From assembly GCF_000425065.1 (NCBI RefSeq), contig NZ_KE384301.1, positions 328,084 through 392,083 on the forward strand: a stretch of DNA of 64,000 nucleotides, written 5' to 3'. Shown piece by piece: positions 46,998 to 55,984 of the stretch (position 1 is its first letter; the number at the start of each line of letters is the position of its first letter). The notes under the pieces were generated by a model. That model did not search any database and was not told where the DNA came from. It worked only from the letters and a program-made list of their open reading frames with translations. A program made the position numbers and the translations under genes. Origin of the DNA: Actinomadura rifamycini DSM 43936 (lineage in GTDB: Bacteria > Actinomycetota > Actinomycetes > Streptosporangiales > Streptosporangiaceae).

Positions 46998-47864
46998 ATG
47001 CCAGGGACGGCGACGAGCGGACGGGCCCCCGGCCGGGGCCCCGCGAACGAGCGGGCGCCCGCCGCCGCGCCCGGGACCCCACCGGAGCGCGGGCCGGGCC
47101 CCGTCCCCGACCTGCACCGCCCGGGCCTCGCCCGGGTCCAGGACCGCCTGCTCGGCGGCAAGGACAACTACGCCGCCGACCGCGATCTCGCCGACCGGCT
47201 GCTGGACGTGCTGCCGGGCGCGGCCGCGGCGGCCCGGGACGGCCGCGCGTTCGTCGCCCGCGCCGTCCGGACGCTCGCCGCGCGCGGCGTCCGGCAGTTC
47301 CTCGACCTCGGCTGCGGGCTGCCCACCGACGACAACCTGCACCAGATGGCGGCCCGGTACGTCCACGGCCCCCGCGTCGTGTACGTCGACGCCGACCCGC
47401 TGGTCATCGCGCACGCCCGCGCCCGGCTCGCCGCCGACGGCGTCGCGGCGCTGCGGGCGGACCTGCGCGACCCGGCGGCGATCCTGGCCAGCGCGGAGGT
47501 GCGCCGGCTGATCGACCCCACCGAGCCGGTCGCGCTCGTGTTCGCGTCCGTCCTGCACTTCCTGGCCGACCCGTACGGGCCCGTCGCCGCGCTGGCCGCG
47601 GCGGCCGCGCCGGGCAGCGCGCTGGTCGTCGCGCACGCCACCGGCGACTTCGCGCCCGCCGCGACGGCCGAGGCGGCGCGGCTGTACCGGGACGCGGGCG
47701 TCCCGCTGCACCCGCGCGGCGCCGCGGAGGTCGGGCGGCTGCTCGGGCCGTTCGTGCCGCTGGAGCCCGGCGTGGCCCCCGCGGCGGGGTGGCGTCCCGA
47801 ACGGCCGCGCATCGTGACCGGCCCGCCCCTGCTGTACGGCGCGGTGGGCGTCCTCCCCGGCTGA
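46998..47864 (+). CDS. SAM-dependent methyltransferase, DUF574 family
   Basis: 288 residues. Conserved segments of this actinobacterial family: GLARVQDRLLGGKDNYAADRDLADRLL near residue 45, AVRTLAARGVRQFLDLGCGLPTDDNLHQMA near 95 (SAM motif I), VVYVDADPLVIAHARARL near 122, and AILASAEVRRLIDPTEPVALVFASVLHFL near 165. These proteins often act as paralogous clusters in actinomycetes, with unknown substrates. ATG 46998 has AAGGCGACAGG upstream. The N-terminal 35 residues are disordered. Confidence 0.9.
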   Translation: MPGTATSGRAPGRGPANERAPAAAPGTPPERGPGPVPDLHRPGLARVQDRLLGGKDNYAADRDLADRLLDVLPGAAAAARDGRAFVARAVRTLAARGVRQFLDLGCGLPTDDNLHQMAARYVHGPRVVYVDADPLVIAHARARLAADGVAALRADLRDPAAILASAEVRRLIDPTEPVALVFASVLHFLADPYGPVAALAAAAAPGSALVVAHATGDFAPAATAEAARLYRDAGVPLHPRGAAEVGRLLGPFVPLEPGVAPAAGWRPERPRIVTGPPLLYGAVGVLPG

Positions 47865-48003
47865 CCGCCGCCCGCCCGCGGGGACGTTCCACCATCGACA
47901 GGTCGATCCCGGTATGAACCGGACGGCGACACGCCGCAAGGCGACGACCTGGCGTTCAGCGAACGTTCAGGGGGCGCTGGGCGGAGCACCGGGAAAGGGC
48001 ACC

Positions 48004-48009
48004 TAGGGT
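48004..48009 (+). promoter_or_regulatory. -10 element of a leaderless acyltransferase promoter
   Basis: TAGGGT ends seven bases before ATG 48017, the spacing of leaderless transcripts in actinobacteria; no ribosome site precedes that ATG. Confidence 0.5.
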
Positions 48010-48016
48010 GGCCGGG

Positions 48017-49273
48017 ATGCCGGCGAACACTCTGACCCCACCGGACACTCGGATCGACGCGCCCGCGGCGAACCGGCCGCGGATGGGCTGGCTGGACGCC
48101 CTGCGCGGGATCGCCGCCCTGGTCGTGGTCTTCGAGCACTCGCTCGACGTGCTGCTGCCCGAGGTCCGCGCCACCGCGAGTCCCTGGTTCGACTTCGGAC
48201 GCTACGGCGTCTTCGTGTTCTTCCTCGTCAGCGGCTACGTGGTGCCGTTCTCGCTGGAGCGGCGCGGCAGCGTCCGCGCGTTCTGGGTCGGGCGGTTCTT
48301 CCGCCTGTACCCGGCGTGGGCGGTGTCGGTGGCGCTCGCGCTGGCGCTCGCCGTGGCGGGTTTGGGCTACGGCCTGCCCGCCGCGCTCGGCGACCGTCCG
48401 TGGACGGCGGCGCTCGCCCACCTGACGATGTTGCAGGACCTCCTCGGCGTGCCGAACGTCGTGAACGTGTTCTGGACGCTCTCGTACGAGATGATCTTCT
48501 ACCTGCTGGTGACGGCGATGTTCGTCGCCGGGGTGAAGCGGGCCAGCGCGCGGATCGCGCTCGGGTTCGGGATCGCGGCGGCCCTGCTCGGCGTGGTGCT
48601 GCCGTCGCAGCTGCTGGCGGCCCGCTGGCCGGACGGGACGACGCTCGTCGCGGCGGCCGTCCTCGCGGCCGGGCTCGCGGCGCTGTTCGGCGGACCGGCC
48701 GTCCGGCGGATCGGGGTCGCCGTGGTGGCGACGCTGGCGCTGACGCTGCTGGTGCTCAACAGCCGCATCGGCGGGGTCGAGAGCCTGTGCATCATCGCGA
48801 CGATGTTCGCCGGGACCGCCGTCCGCGGGCTGCAGGACGGCCGGCTGCGGGCCTGGCCCGCCGCCGCGATGATCGCGGTGGTGCCGGTGCTGACGCTGCT
48901 CGCGGGGCTGCGGCCGCCGCCCACCTGGTCGCAGCACGGGTACCCGGAGTCGCTCGGCCTCGACTGGTCGCTCGCCGTCGCGGCGGCCTGGCTGACGTTC
49001 CTCGCGGGCCTCGCCCTGCGGCACCGGACGATGCCGCGGGCGCTCGTGTGGTCGGGCCTGGTCAGCTACTCGATGTACCTGCTGCACCCGCTGGTGGTCC
49101 AGGCGGTCTGGTCGGCCGCCGGGGAGGACCCGGGGTCGCTGCCGGTACCGGAGCGGCTCGGCTGGGGCGCGCTGCTGGTCGCGGGCGTCCTCGGGGCGTC
49201 CGCGCTGGCGTACCGGTTCGTGGAGAAGCCCGCGCAACGGCTGGGCAAACGGCTGACGCGGCCCCCAGGGTGA
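48017..49273 (+). CDS. Acyltransferase family 3 membrane protein
   Basis: 418 residues with ten or more helices. The family signature WLDALRGIAALVVVFEHS near residue 25 includes the catalytic His; RYGVFVFFLVSGYVVPFSLERR and FWVGRFFRLYPAWAVSVAL follow. C-terminal SYSMYLLHPLV is typical. Such enzymes O-acylate extracellular sugars, peptidoglycan or natural products. ATG 48017 is favoured over GTG 48008, which overlaps the -10. It stands alone, so the acceptor is unknown. Confidence 0.9.
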   Translation: MPANTLTPPDTRIDAPAANRPRMGWLDALRGIAALVVVFEHSLDVLLPEVRATASPWFDFGRYGVFVFFLVSGYVVPFSLERRGSVRAFWVGRFFRLYPAWAVSVALALALAVAGLGYGLPAALGDRPWTAALAHLTMLQDLLGVPNVVNVFWTLSYEMIFYLLVTAMFVAGVKRASARIALGFGIAAALLGVVLPSQLLAARWPDGTTLVAAAVLAAGLAALFGGPAVRRIGVAVVATLALTLLVLNSRIGGVESLCIIATMFAGTAVRGLQDGRLRAWPAAAMIAVVPVLTLLAGLRPPPTWSQHGYPESLGLDWSLAVAAAWLTFLAGLALRHRTMPRALVWSGLVSYSMYLLHPLVVQAVWSAAGEDPGSLPVPERLGWGALLVAGVLGASALAYRFVEKPAQRLGKRLTRPPG

Positions 49274-49325
49274 CAGCGATCACCCGGGACGCCTAAGGTG
49301 AGCCCGTCCCCGGAGGGAGGTCTTC

Positions 49326-50489
49326 GTGGTCGGTCCCCTGCCCGACGAACTGCCCGGCATGCTGCGCCAGCACGTGCAGGAAGCCGTACGGGAGATGGAG
49401 CGGGAGATCCGTGAGCAGGTCCCCGAGTACTCCGGCGACGACGGCGAGTACGCCGAGCGGGTCGAGCGCGCGGTCCGCGACGCGGTCGCGTTCTTCGTCG
49501 ACTCGGTCGACCATCCCGACGCCGACCCCCGCAAGCTCACCGAGCTGTACACGCGCCTCGGCGAGCTCGAGGCCCGGCAGGGCCGCGGCCTGGACGCGCT
49601 GCAGACGGCGATGCGGGTGAGCTGCCAGGTCGCGTGCCAGCGGTTCATCATGGACGCCTACCGGCTCGGCTGGTCGCGGGAGACGCTGGGCCGCCTCACC
49701 GACTCGCTGTTCATGCTGGTCTCCCGGATCGCCGACGCCGCCGCGCAGGGCTACGCGCGCGAGCAGGGCCAGCTCGCGACCGCGCGGGAGCGGCGCCGCG
49801 AACGGCTCCGCGACATGCTGATCCTCGAGCCGCCCCCCGCGCACGAGGCGATCGCCGAGCTGGCGGTCGCGGCGCGCTGGGACCTGCCGAAGAGCATCGG
49901 ACTGGTCGCGCTCCCGGCGGGCGCGCCCGCCGGGGCCCGGATCCTGCCGCCGTCGGTGCTGGCCGACTGGGACGCGCCCATCCCGTTCCTGGTGGTGCCC
50001 GACCCGGACGGCCCCGGGCAGGAGCGGCTGTGGCCCGCCCTGCACCGGCTCGGCACCGCCGCGATCGGCCCGACCGTGCCGGTGGCGCAGGGCGCGGTGT
50101 CGCTGCGCTGGGCGCGGCACGCGCTGACGCTGATCGAGCGGGGGATGCTGCCGCGCGGCGAGCCCGTCCGCTGCGCCGAGCACGTGGCGTCGCTGGCGAC
50201 GCTCGCCGCCGAGGAACTCGTCGGCGCCACCGCGGGCGCCGTCCTCGGGCCGCTGCTGGAGCTGCCCCGCCAGCGGCGGCAGCCGCTGGCGGAGACGCTG
50301 CTGACGTACCTGCAGTCCGGCGACAACGCCGTCGTCGCGGCCGAGCGGCTGCACATCCACGAGCAGACCGTCCGGTACCGGCTGCGCCGCATCCACGAAC
50401 TGACCGGCGGCCGGTTCACCGAGCTCGACGGCCGGCTGGACGTGATGCTGCTGCTGAGCTGGCTCGTCCGGTCCGGCGGCGGCCGCTGA
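49326..50489 (+). CDS. PucR family helix-turn-helix regulator
   Basis: 387 residues. The N-terminal helical domain (residues 10-135, EMEREIREQVPEY; LQTAMRVSCQVACQRFIMDAYRLG) is the RsbRD-like part found in actinobacterial PucR proteins. C-terminal HTH at 318-370: LAETLLTYLQSGDNAVVAAERLHIHEQTVRYRLRRIHELTG. GTG start with GGAGGGAGG upstream. TAAGGT about 30 bases upstream is a -10 candidate. Target genes not evident; it is convergent with ligA. Confidence 0.88.
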   Translation: MVGPLPDELPGMLRQHVQEAVREMEREIREQVPEYSGDDGEYAERVERAVRDAVAFFVDSVDHPDADPRKLTELYTRLGELEARQGRGLDALQTAMRVSCQVACQRFIMDAYRLGWSRETLGRLTDSLFMLVSRIADAAAQGYAREQGQLATARERRRERLRDMLILEPPPAHEAIAELAVAARWDLPKSIGLVALPAGAPAGARILPPSVLADWDAPIPFLVVPDPDGPGQERLWPALHRLGTAAIGPTVPVAQGAVSLRWARHALTLIERGMLPRGEPVRCAEHVASLATLAAEELVGATAGAVLGPLLELPRQRRQPLAETLLTYLQSGDNAVVAAERLHIHEQTVRYRLRRIHELTGGRFTELDGRLDVMLLLSWLVRSGGGR

Positions 50490-50508
50490 CGGTCCGGGGC
50501 GGTCCGGG

Positions 50509-52623
50509 TCAGAGGAAGGCGGCGACGCGGTCGGCGAACTCCTCCGGGGTGACGATCTCGACGCCGAGCTTCTCGGCCTTGGCCCGCTTGGACCCGGCCT
50601 TCTCCCCGGCGACGAGCAGCGACGTCTTCGCCGACACCGACGAGGACGCCCGTCCCCCGGCGCGTTCGATGAGCTCGTTGACCTCGTTGCGGGACAGCCC
50701 GTCGAGCGGGCCGGACATCGCGCCGGTCGCGACCACCGACAGCCCGGCGAGCGGGAGGTCCGCCGCGCCCTCCGCCGCCCCGGCCGCCGCGTCCGTCCCG
50801 TCCGTCCCGTCCTGGGACGGCGCCGCCGCGGGCCGGCCGGTCGCGCCGGGCTCGGTCATGTTCACCCCGGCGGCGACGAGCTTGTCGATCAGCGGCGCGA
50901 GCGCGGCGATCTCCTCGACGCAGACCTCGGCCTTGTCCGCGCCGATCCCGTCGACCTCCTGGAACGCCTCGGCGTCCGCCGCGCGGATCGCGTCCATCGT
51001 GCCGAAGTGGCGGGCGATGCGCCGGGACAGGGAGCGGCCGGTCTTGCGCACCCCGAGCGCGCAGAAGACCTTGTTCAGCGGCTTCGCCTTCGCGGCCTCG
51101 ATCGCGGCGAGCAGGTTCGCGGTGCTCGTCTCGCCCATCCGGTCGAGCCCGATGACCTGCTCGCGGGTGAGGGCGAACAGGTCGGCGAAGTCCGCGATGA
51201 GCCCGGCCGCGACGAGCTGGTCGATGCGGCTCCCGGCGAGGCCCTCGATGTCCAGGGCGTCGCGGCCGGCGGCGTAGCGGACGGACGCGACGGCGTGGCA
51301 GTCGCGGCCGCGCACGCAGCGCCACCGCTGCTGCGACACGTCGATCTCGTCGCCGCAGCGCGGGCAGACCTCGGGGACCTCGATCGGCTTCTCGTCGCCG
51401 GTGCGCAGGTGCGCCACCGGCGCCTCCACGCGGGGGATCACGTCCCCCGCCTTGTAGACGGTGACGTGGTCGCCGAGCAGCAGCCCGCGCCGCTCGATGT
51501 CGGCGGCGTTGTGCAGGGTGGCGTACTCGATGACCGAGCCGTCCACCTCGACGGGCTCGAGATGGGCGCGGGGCGCGATGACGCCGGTGCGGCCCACGTT
51601 CCACTCGACGCCGACCAGGCGGGTGATCTTCTCGACGGCCGGGAGCTTGTAGGCGACCGCCCAGCGCGGCGCGCGCGACGACAGCCCCGCGTCGGCCTGG
51701 TCGGCGGCGGCGTCCGCCTTGATCACGATGCCGTCGATGCCGAAGTCGAGGTCCGCGCGCAGCGCCGCGATCTCCCGGACCCGCTCCAGCACCGCCTCCA
51801 CGCTCGTCGCGGTCGTCCCGGGGACGGGCGTGACGGCGACGGTGCGCGCGCCGAGCCCGGCGACGAACTCCATCACCTCGCTGTGCGGCAGCCCGCGGAG
51901 CCGCTCCGCGAGCTCCTCCCCGGTGCCGTCCATCGGCAGCGCGCCGTAGGCGAAGAAGGTCATCTCGACCTGGTAGGCGCGGTCCCGGGCGCGCAGCGAC
52001 CCGGCGGCGGCGCTGCGCGGGTTGGCGAACGCGGCGCCGCCCGCGCCGGTGCGCGCCGCGTTGGCGGCCTCGAACTGGGCGCGGGTCATCAGCACCTCGC
52101 CGCGCAGTTCCACGGTGACCGGCTCGGCGAGCCGCTCCGGCAGCCCCTCGATCATGCCCTTGCCGTGCGAGACGTCCTCGCCCGCGGCCCCGTCGCCCCG
52201 CGTCACCAGCCGCGCGAGCCGGCCGTCCTCGTAGCGGGCGGAGATGGCGAGGCCGTCCAGCTTCGGCTCCACGCTCCAGACCTCGACGTCGCGGCCGATC
52301 CGGCGGGCGACCCCGGCGGCCCACGACTCGAGGTCGTCGGCGGAGAACACGTTGTCCAGGCTCAGCATGGGGACGGTGTGCGGCACGTCCCCGACCACGG
52401 CTCCCCCGGCGACCTTGCCGGTCGGCGAGTCGGGCAGGACGTGCTCGGGGTGCGCGGCCTCGTAGGCGGCGATGCCGCGCACGAGCCGGTCGAACGCGTC
52501 GTCGTCCAGCGGCGAGTCGCCGCCGCCGTAGTAGGCGGCGGACGCGGTGACGGCGGTCTGGACGGCGGCGGCGTACGCGGCCTGGTCGCCGATCTCGGTC
52601 GTGGGGGCCGGTGTCTCGGTCAT
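50509..52623 (-). CDS. ligA: NAD-dependent DNA ligase LigA
   Basis: Seals nicks using NAD+, 704 residues, full length. Ia domain AYYGGGDSPLDDDAFDRLV near 30-48; adenylation Lys in EPKLDGLAIS near 121; OB fold; Cys4 zinc finger CPRCGDEIDV ... WRCVRGRDC near 415; helix-hairpin-helix region 450-590; a short disordered Ala/Asp insert near 600; BRCT domain 625-704 (LAGLSVVATGAMSGPL). Sequence around SPTGKVAGGAVVGDVPHTVPMLSLDNVFS is divergent from the common LigA wording, so this could be a second, specialised copy; whether another ligA exists cannot be seen here. Confidence 0.93.
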   Translation of the reverse strand: MTETPAPTTEIGDQAAYAAAVQTAVTASAAYYGGGDSPLDDDAFDRLVRGIAAYEAAHPEHVLPDSPTGKVAGGAVVGDVPHTVPMLSLDNVFSADDLESWAAGVARRIGRDVEVWSVEPKLDGLAISARYEDGRLARLVTRGDGAAGEDVSHGKGMIEGLPERLAEPVTVELRGEVLMTRAQFEAANAARTGAGGAAFANPRSAAAGSLRARDRAYQVEMTFFAYGALPMDGTGEELAERLRGLPHSEVMEFVAGLGARTVAVTPVPGTTATSVEAVLERVREIAALRADLDFGIDGIVIKADAAADQADAGLSSRAPRWAVAYKLPAVEKITRLVGVEWNVGRTGVIAPRAHLEPVEVDGSVIEYATLHNAADIERRGLLLGDHVTVYKAGDVIPRVEAPVAHLRTGDEKPIEVPEVCPRCGDEIDVSQQRWRCVRGRDCHAVASVRYAAGRDALDIEGLAGSRIDQLVAAGLIADFADLFALTREQVIGLDRMGETSTANLLAAIEAAKAKPLNKVFCALGVRKTGRSLSRRIARHFGTMDAIRAADAEAFQEVDGIGADKAEVCVEEIAALAPLIDKLVAAGVNMTEPGATGRPAAAPSQDGTDGTDAAAGAAEGAADLPLAGLSVVATGAMSGPLDGLSRNEVNELIERAGGRASSSVSAKTSLLVAGEKAGSKRAKAEKLGVEIVTPEEFADRVAAFL

Positions 52624-52688
52624 GTCCGTATCCTTCCCGGCGGCACCGACATTTCCGGCGTTTCGGGAGGTGGCGGGCCCGGCTCCGC

Positions 52689-54768
52689 TCAGGTGGGCGT
52701 CCTGCGGGGCGGCCCGGCCTCCGGCAGCGCGCCGCTCCCGGCGGCCGGCGCGGCGCCCGGCCCGGCGGTCAGCTCCTCGAAGGCCCGGACGAGCGCTCCC
52801 GCGAAGCCGTCCGCCTCGGGCAGCAGGCGCGGATCGGCGGTCACCGCGACGTGCAGCGCGCCGTTCCAGCCGAGCGCCCCCACCGCGAGGGGCACCCCGT
52901 CGGCCAGCGGCAGGATCGGGTGGACGTCGCCCAGCGGCACCCCCGCGAGCGACATCGCCGTGTCCGGGCCGGGCATGTTCGACACGATCGCGCCGAAGAA
53001 CCGCGCACGGTACACGGCGCGGGCGGCGCGCGCGTGCAACCGGGGCGGCAGCGCGCCGAGGAGCCGCAGGACGGCGGTGCTCGCCACCGCCCGCCCGGAC
53101 GCGCGGCGCCGCTCGGCGGAGCGGTGCACGGCCGCGAGCCGGTCCCGCAGCGGGCGGCGGTCGACCGGCACGTCCAGCCGCAGCGCGGCGGTCAGGTTGC
53201 CGGGGACGGCGGTGCGGCCGCGGCCCGGCGGGGCGGGGGCGCGCAGCGTGACCGGCACCGCCGCGCGCAGCACCGGCGGCGCGCCCGCGCGCCGGGTCGC
53301 CGCGCCCGGCGAGGACCCCGGCGACGACCTCCCCGACCAGCGCGAGGAGCAGGTCGGTCACCCGCACCCCGGCGGCGCGGGCGGCGGCGCGGACACGGTC
53401 CAGCGGGAGGGTCGCGGTGCCGTACCGGCGGCGGGCGCCGAGCGGCCCGGTGATCACGACGGCGGGCGCGGCGCCGTCACGGGCGAGCGCGACGAGCCCC
53501 GGGACGACCGCGGCGGCGCGCACCAGCCGTCCGGGGCCGCGCGGGACGTCCGCCTCGGGGAGCGGGGGCTCGAGGATGCCGCGCAGGATGTCGACGACGC
53601 CGATCCCGTCGGCGATCGCGTGGTGCATGACGATCACCGCCGCGTCCCGCCCGCCGGGCCCGCCCCGGACGAGGCAGAACCGCCACAGCGGCCGGTCGCG
53701 GTCCAGCGGGGTCGCCGCCAGCCGCGCCACGACCTCGTCCAGGGCGCGGCGGCCGTCCCGTTCGGCCGCGGGCGCCTCGACCTCCACGACGTGCAGGTCG
53801 AGGTCGACCTCGTCGACCGGCACCCACCGCGGACGGCGCAGGAGCCCGGCCGGGGCGACGCGCTGGGTGAGGCGGGGCAGCCGGGGCAGCCGCTCGGCCA
53901 GCAGGGCGCGGACCCGCTCCACCGGCGGGCCGGGCCCGGCGAACTCGGCGACCCCGCCGACGACCTGCGGGACGCCGCCGTCCTCGACGTACAGGAAGAA
54001 CGCGTCGGGCGCCGCCACGCGCTGCGCGCGCCCGGCGCCGCCGGCGTCCGCCCGGCCGCGGCGGCCGCGCCGCAGCCGGACGCGCAGCCGCTCGGCGGCC
54101 GCGGCGGCGGGGACCAGCAGCAGCCCGCCGGGGATGTCGATGACGTAGTGGGCGGCGGTCGCGACGATGACCGCGCTCGTCACCGCCAGGTGCAGGACGC
54201 AGAGCCACAGGAACGCGGGCCCGCAGCGGGCGCGGACGGCGGCGGCGCCGATCCACGCGATCCACCCGATGTGCAGGCTCGGCATCGCCGCGTAGGGGTT
54301 GGCGCCCGCCGAGACCACGCCCGTCCCCCAGGTGGCGGGCGGATGGTGCAGCGCGATGATGTCGGTGTAGCCGCCGCCGGGCAGCAGGCGCGGCGGGGCG
54401 ACCGGCCACAGCGCGAAGCACACGACCGCGATCAGCGTCATCCAGATCAGCGTGTTGCGGGCCCACGGGTACGCGGGGCTCCGCCGCCACCACAGGTACC
54501 CGAGGAACCCGAAGGTGCCGATGACGTAGGTGGTCGCGTACTCCCAGGCGGCGAGGGCGCCGAGCACCTCGTGCCCCGCCAGGGCGGCGTTGAGGGACAG
54601 CTCGACGTCCAGCCCGATCCGGCGCTCGAGGTCGAGCAGGAAGCGGCCGTTCGCGTCGGCGGCCGCGCGGTCCCCGGCGAACGCGTGCGTGGCCAGCACG
54701 TACACGGCGAGGACGAGCAGGCCGACGGCGATCTCCCGCGCCGGCGCCGCGCGCCCGTGTCGTGCCAC
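52689..54768 (-). pseudogene. PAP2 phosphatase-WS/DGAT acyltransferase fusion, split by a frameshift
   Basis: One gene, two frames. Residues 1-230: six helices of the PAP2_3 superfamily with NPYAAMPSLHIGWIAWIG near 155 and ATAAHYVIDIPGG near 205 (the phosphatase His residues). From about 250: wax ester synthase/diacylglycerol acyltransferase with MHHAIADGIG near 382 (HHxxxDG). At about base 53288 (near residue 493) one extra base in a GC run shifts the frame; the C-terminal part (LRAAVPVTLRAP, SNMPGPDTAMSLAGVPLGDV) continues perfectly in the next frame to 52689. GTG 54768 has GGGGAGGAC upstream. If intact it would dephosphorylate phosphatidate and acylate the diacylglycerol to triacylglycerol. 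Confidence 0.85.
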
Positions 54769-54905
54769 GCCGTCCTCCCCGGCTCGGCCGCCTGCCCCCA
54801 CACCGCTCATCCTTCCCCGCTCGCGCCGCGAGTCCACGGCCGACCGGCGTCCGGGACGGGCCGCGGCGCATGTGGGTTTTTCTGCGATGAACCACGCCTC
54901 CCCCC

Positions 54906-54934
54906 TTGACTCGGACACAAGTGAGGCATAAATA
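54906..54934 (+). promoter_or_regulatory. Promoter of the PTS operon with candidate repressor repeats
   Basis: TTGACT and TAAATA separated by exactly 17 bases, a consensus housekeeping promoter. ACAAG occurs at 54917, 54935 and 54943 on the same strand, overlapping and following the -10; such repeats fit a DeoR-family operator. A single strong promoter fits a regulated sugar operon. Confidence 0.65.
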
Positions 54935-54967
54935 CAAGAGAACAAGCTCAAACAGGAGGAAACCAAC

Positions 54968-54994
54968 ATGCTTTCGGGAACGGGCCGCGCATGA
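54968..54994 (+). CDS. Eight-codon leader ORF upstream of fruK
   Basis: ATG at 54968 encodes MLSGTGRA and its TGA (54992-54994) overlaps the fruK ATG as ATGA. It has a strong site GGAGGAAACCAAC, while fruK itself has none of its own nearby. Ribosomes terminating here could restart on fruK, so this may be a translational-coupling leader. No amino acid bias suggests attenuation. Confidence 0.4.
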   Translation: MLSGTGRA

Positions 54995-55932
54995 TCGTCA
55001 CGCTGACGCTCAACCCGAGCCTCGACCGGACGATCGAGGTGGACGTGCTGACGCGCGGCGCGGTGATCCGGGCCCGTTCGGCGCGCCTCGACCCGGGCGG
55101 CAAGGGCGTCAACGTCTCCCGCGCGCTGCTGGCCAACGGCGCCGACTCCACCGCCGTGCTCGCGGTGGGCGGCGCCGACGGCGAGGAGCTGCGGCGGCTG
55201 CTGCGGGCCGAGGGGCTCCCCGTCCGCGCGGTCCGGGTCGCCGGGCGCACCCGCTCCAACGTCACCGTCGTCGAGCCGGACGGCGTCGTCACCAAGCTCA
55301 ACGAGCCGGGCGGACCGCTGTCCCCCGCGGAGCTGGACGAGGTCACCGGCGCCGTCGAGGCCGCGGCGGCGGGCGGGGCCGGCTGGGTGGTCTGCTGCGG
55401 GAGCCTGCCGCCGGGCGTCCCCGACACCGCCTACGCCGCGCTGTGCCGCCGGTTCGCGGCGGACGGCGCCCGGGTCGCGGTCGACACCAGCGGGCCCGCG
55501 CTGCGCGCGGCGGTCGCCGCCGGCCCCGACCTGGTCAAGCCGAACCTGGAGGAGCTCGCCGAGGCCGTCGGCGGCCCGGTCGGCACGGTCGCCGACGCCG
55601 TCGAGGCGGCGGGCGAGCTGCGCGCGCAGGGCGCCCGCGGCGTGCTCGTCAGCCTCGGCGCCGAGGGGGCCGTGCTGGTCGACGACGACGGCGTGCTCAG
55701 CGGCGACGCCCCGGTGGCGCGGCCGCGCAGCACGGTCGGCGCCGGCGACGCCCTGCTCGCCGGGTTCCTCGCCGCGGGCGCGCGCGGCGAGCGCGCCCTC
55801 GCCGAGGGCCTGGCCTGGGGCGCCGCCGCGGTCCGGCTGCCCGCCAGCCGGATGCCGGGGGCGCGCGACGTCCGCCGCGACATCGTCCGCATCCACCCGC
55901 GCCCCGACCTGGCCCGTCCCCTCCTCACCTGA
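54991..55932 (+). CDS. fruK: PfkB family kinase, 1-phosphofructokinase/tagatose-6-phosphate kinase type
   Basis: Cytosolic kinase, 313 residues. VTLTLNPSLDRTIEV at the N-terminus, PGGKGVNVSRAL near 35 and STVGAGDALLAGFLAAG near 250 (catalytic GAGD) are the FruK/LacC signature. Family members phosphorylate fructose-1-phosphate or tagatose-6-phosphate. First full gene of a PTS operon with mannitol-type EIIC and a zinc dehydrogenase, so the natural substrate could be a ketose phosphate formed by that dehydrogenase rather than imported fructose-1-phosphate. Start is translationally coupled to the short leader ORF. Confidence 0.85.
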   Translation: MIVTLTLNPSLDRTIEVDVLTRGAVIRARSARLDPGGKGVNVSRALLANGADSTAVLAVGGADGEELRRLLRAEGLPVRAVRVAGRTRSNVTVVEPDGVVTKLNEPGGPLSPAELDEVTGAVEAAAAGGAGWVVCCGSLPPGVPDTAYAALCRRFAADGARVAVDTSGPALRAAVAAGPDLVKPNLEELAEAVGGPVGTVADAVEAAGELRAQGARGVLVSLGAEGAVLVDDDGVLSGDAPVARPRSTVGAGDALLAGFLAAGARGERALAEGLAWGAAAVRLPASRMPGARDVRRDIVRIHPRPDLARPLLT

Positions 55933-55984
55933 CCCCTCCCGGGCCGCCCGGGACCACCCCACCCCCGAACGACAGGAGGCCGCG

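Noticed and set aside
46657..46998. Plus-strand frame of 113 codons before the methyltransferase
   Set aside because: No ribosome site, atypical composition for the genome and it runs into the next gene start.
51007..54909. Long plus-strand frame of 1300 codons opposite ligA and the PAP2 gene
   Set aside because: Arg/Gly/Ala/Asp-rich shadow of real genes on the other strand, with no conserved motifs.
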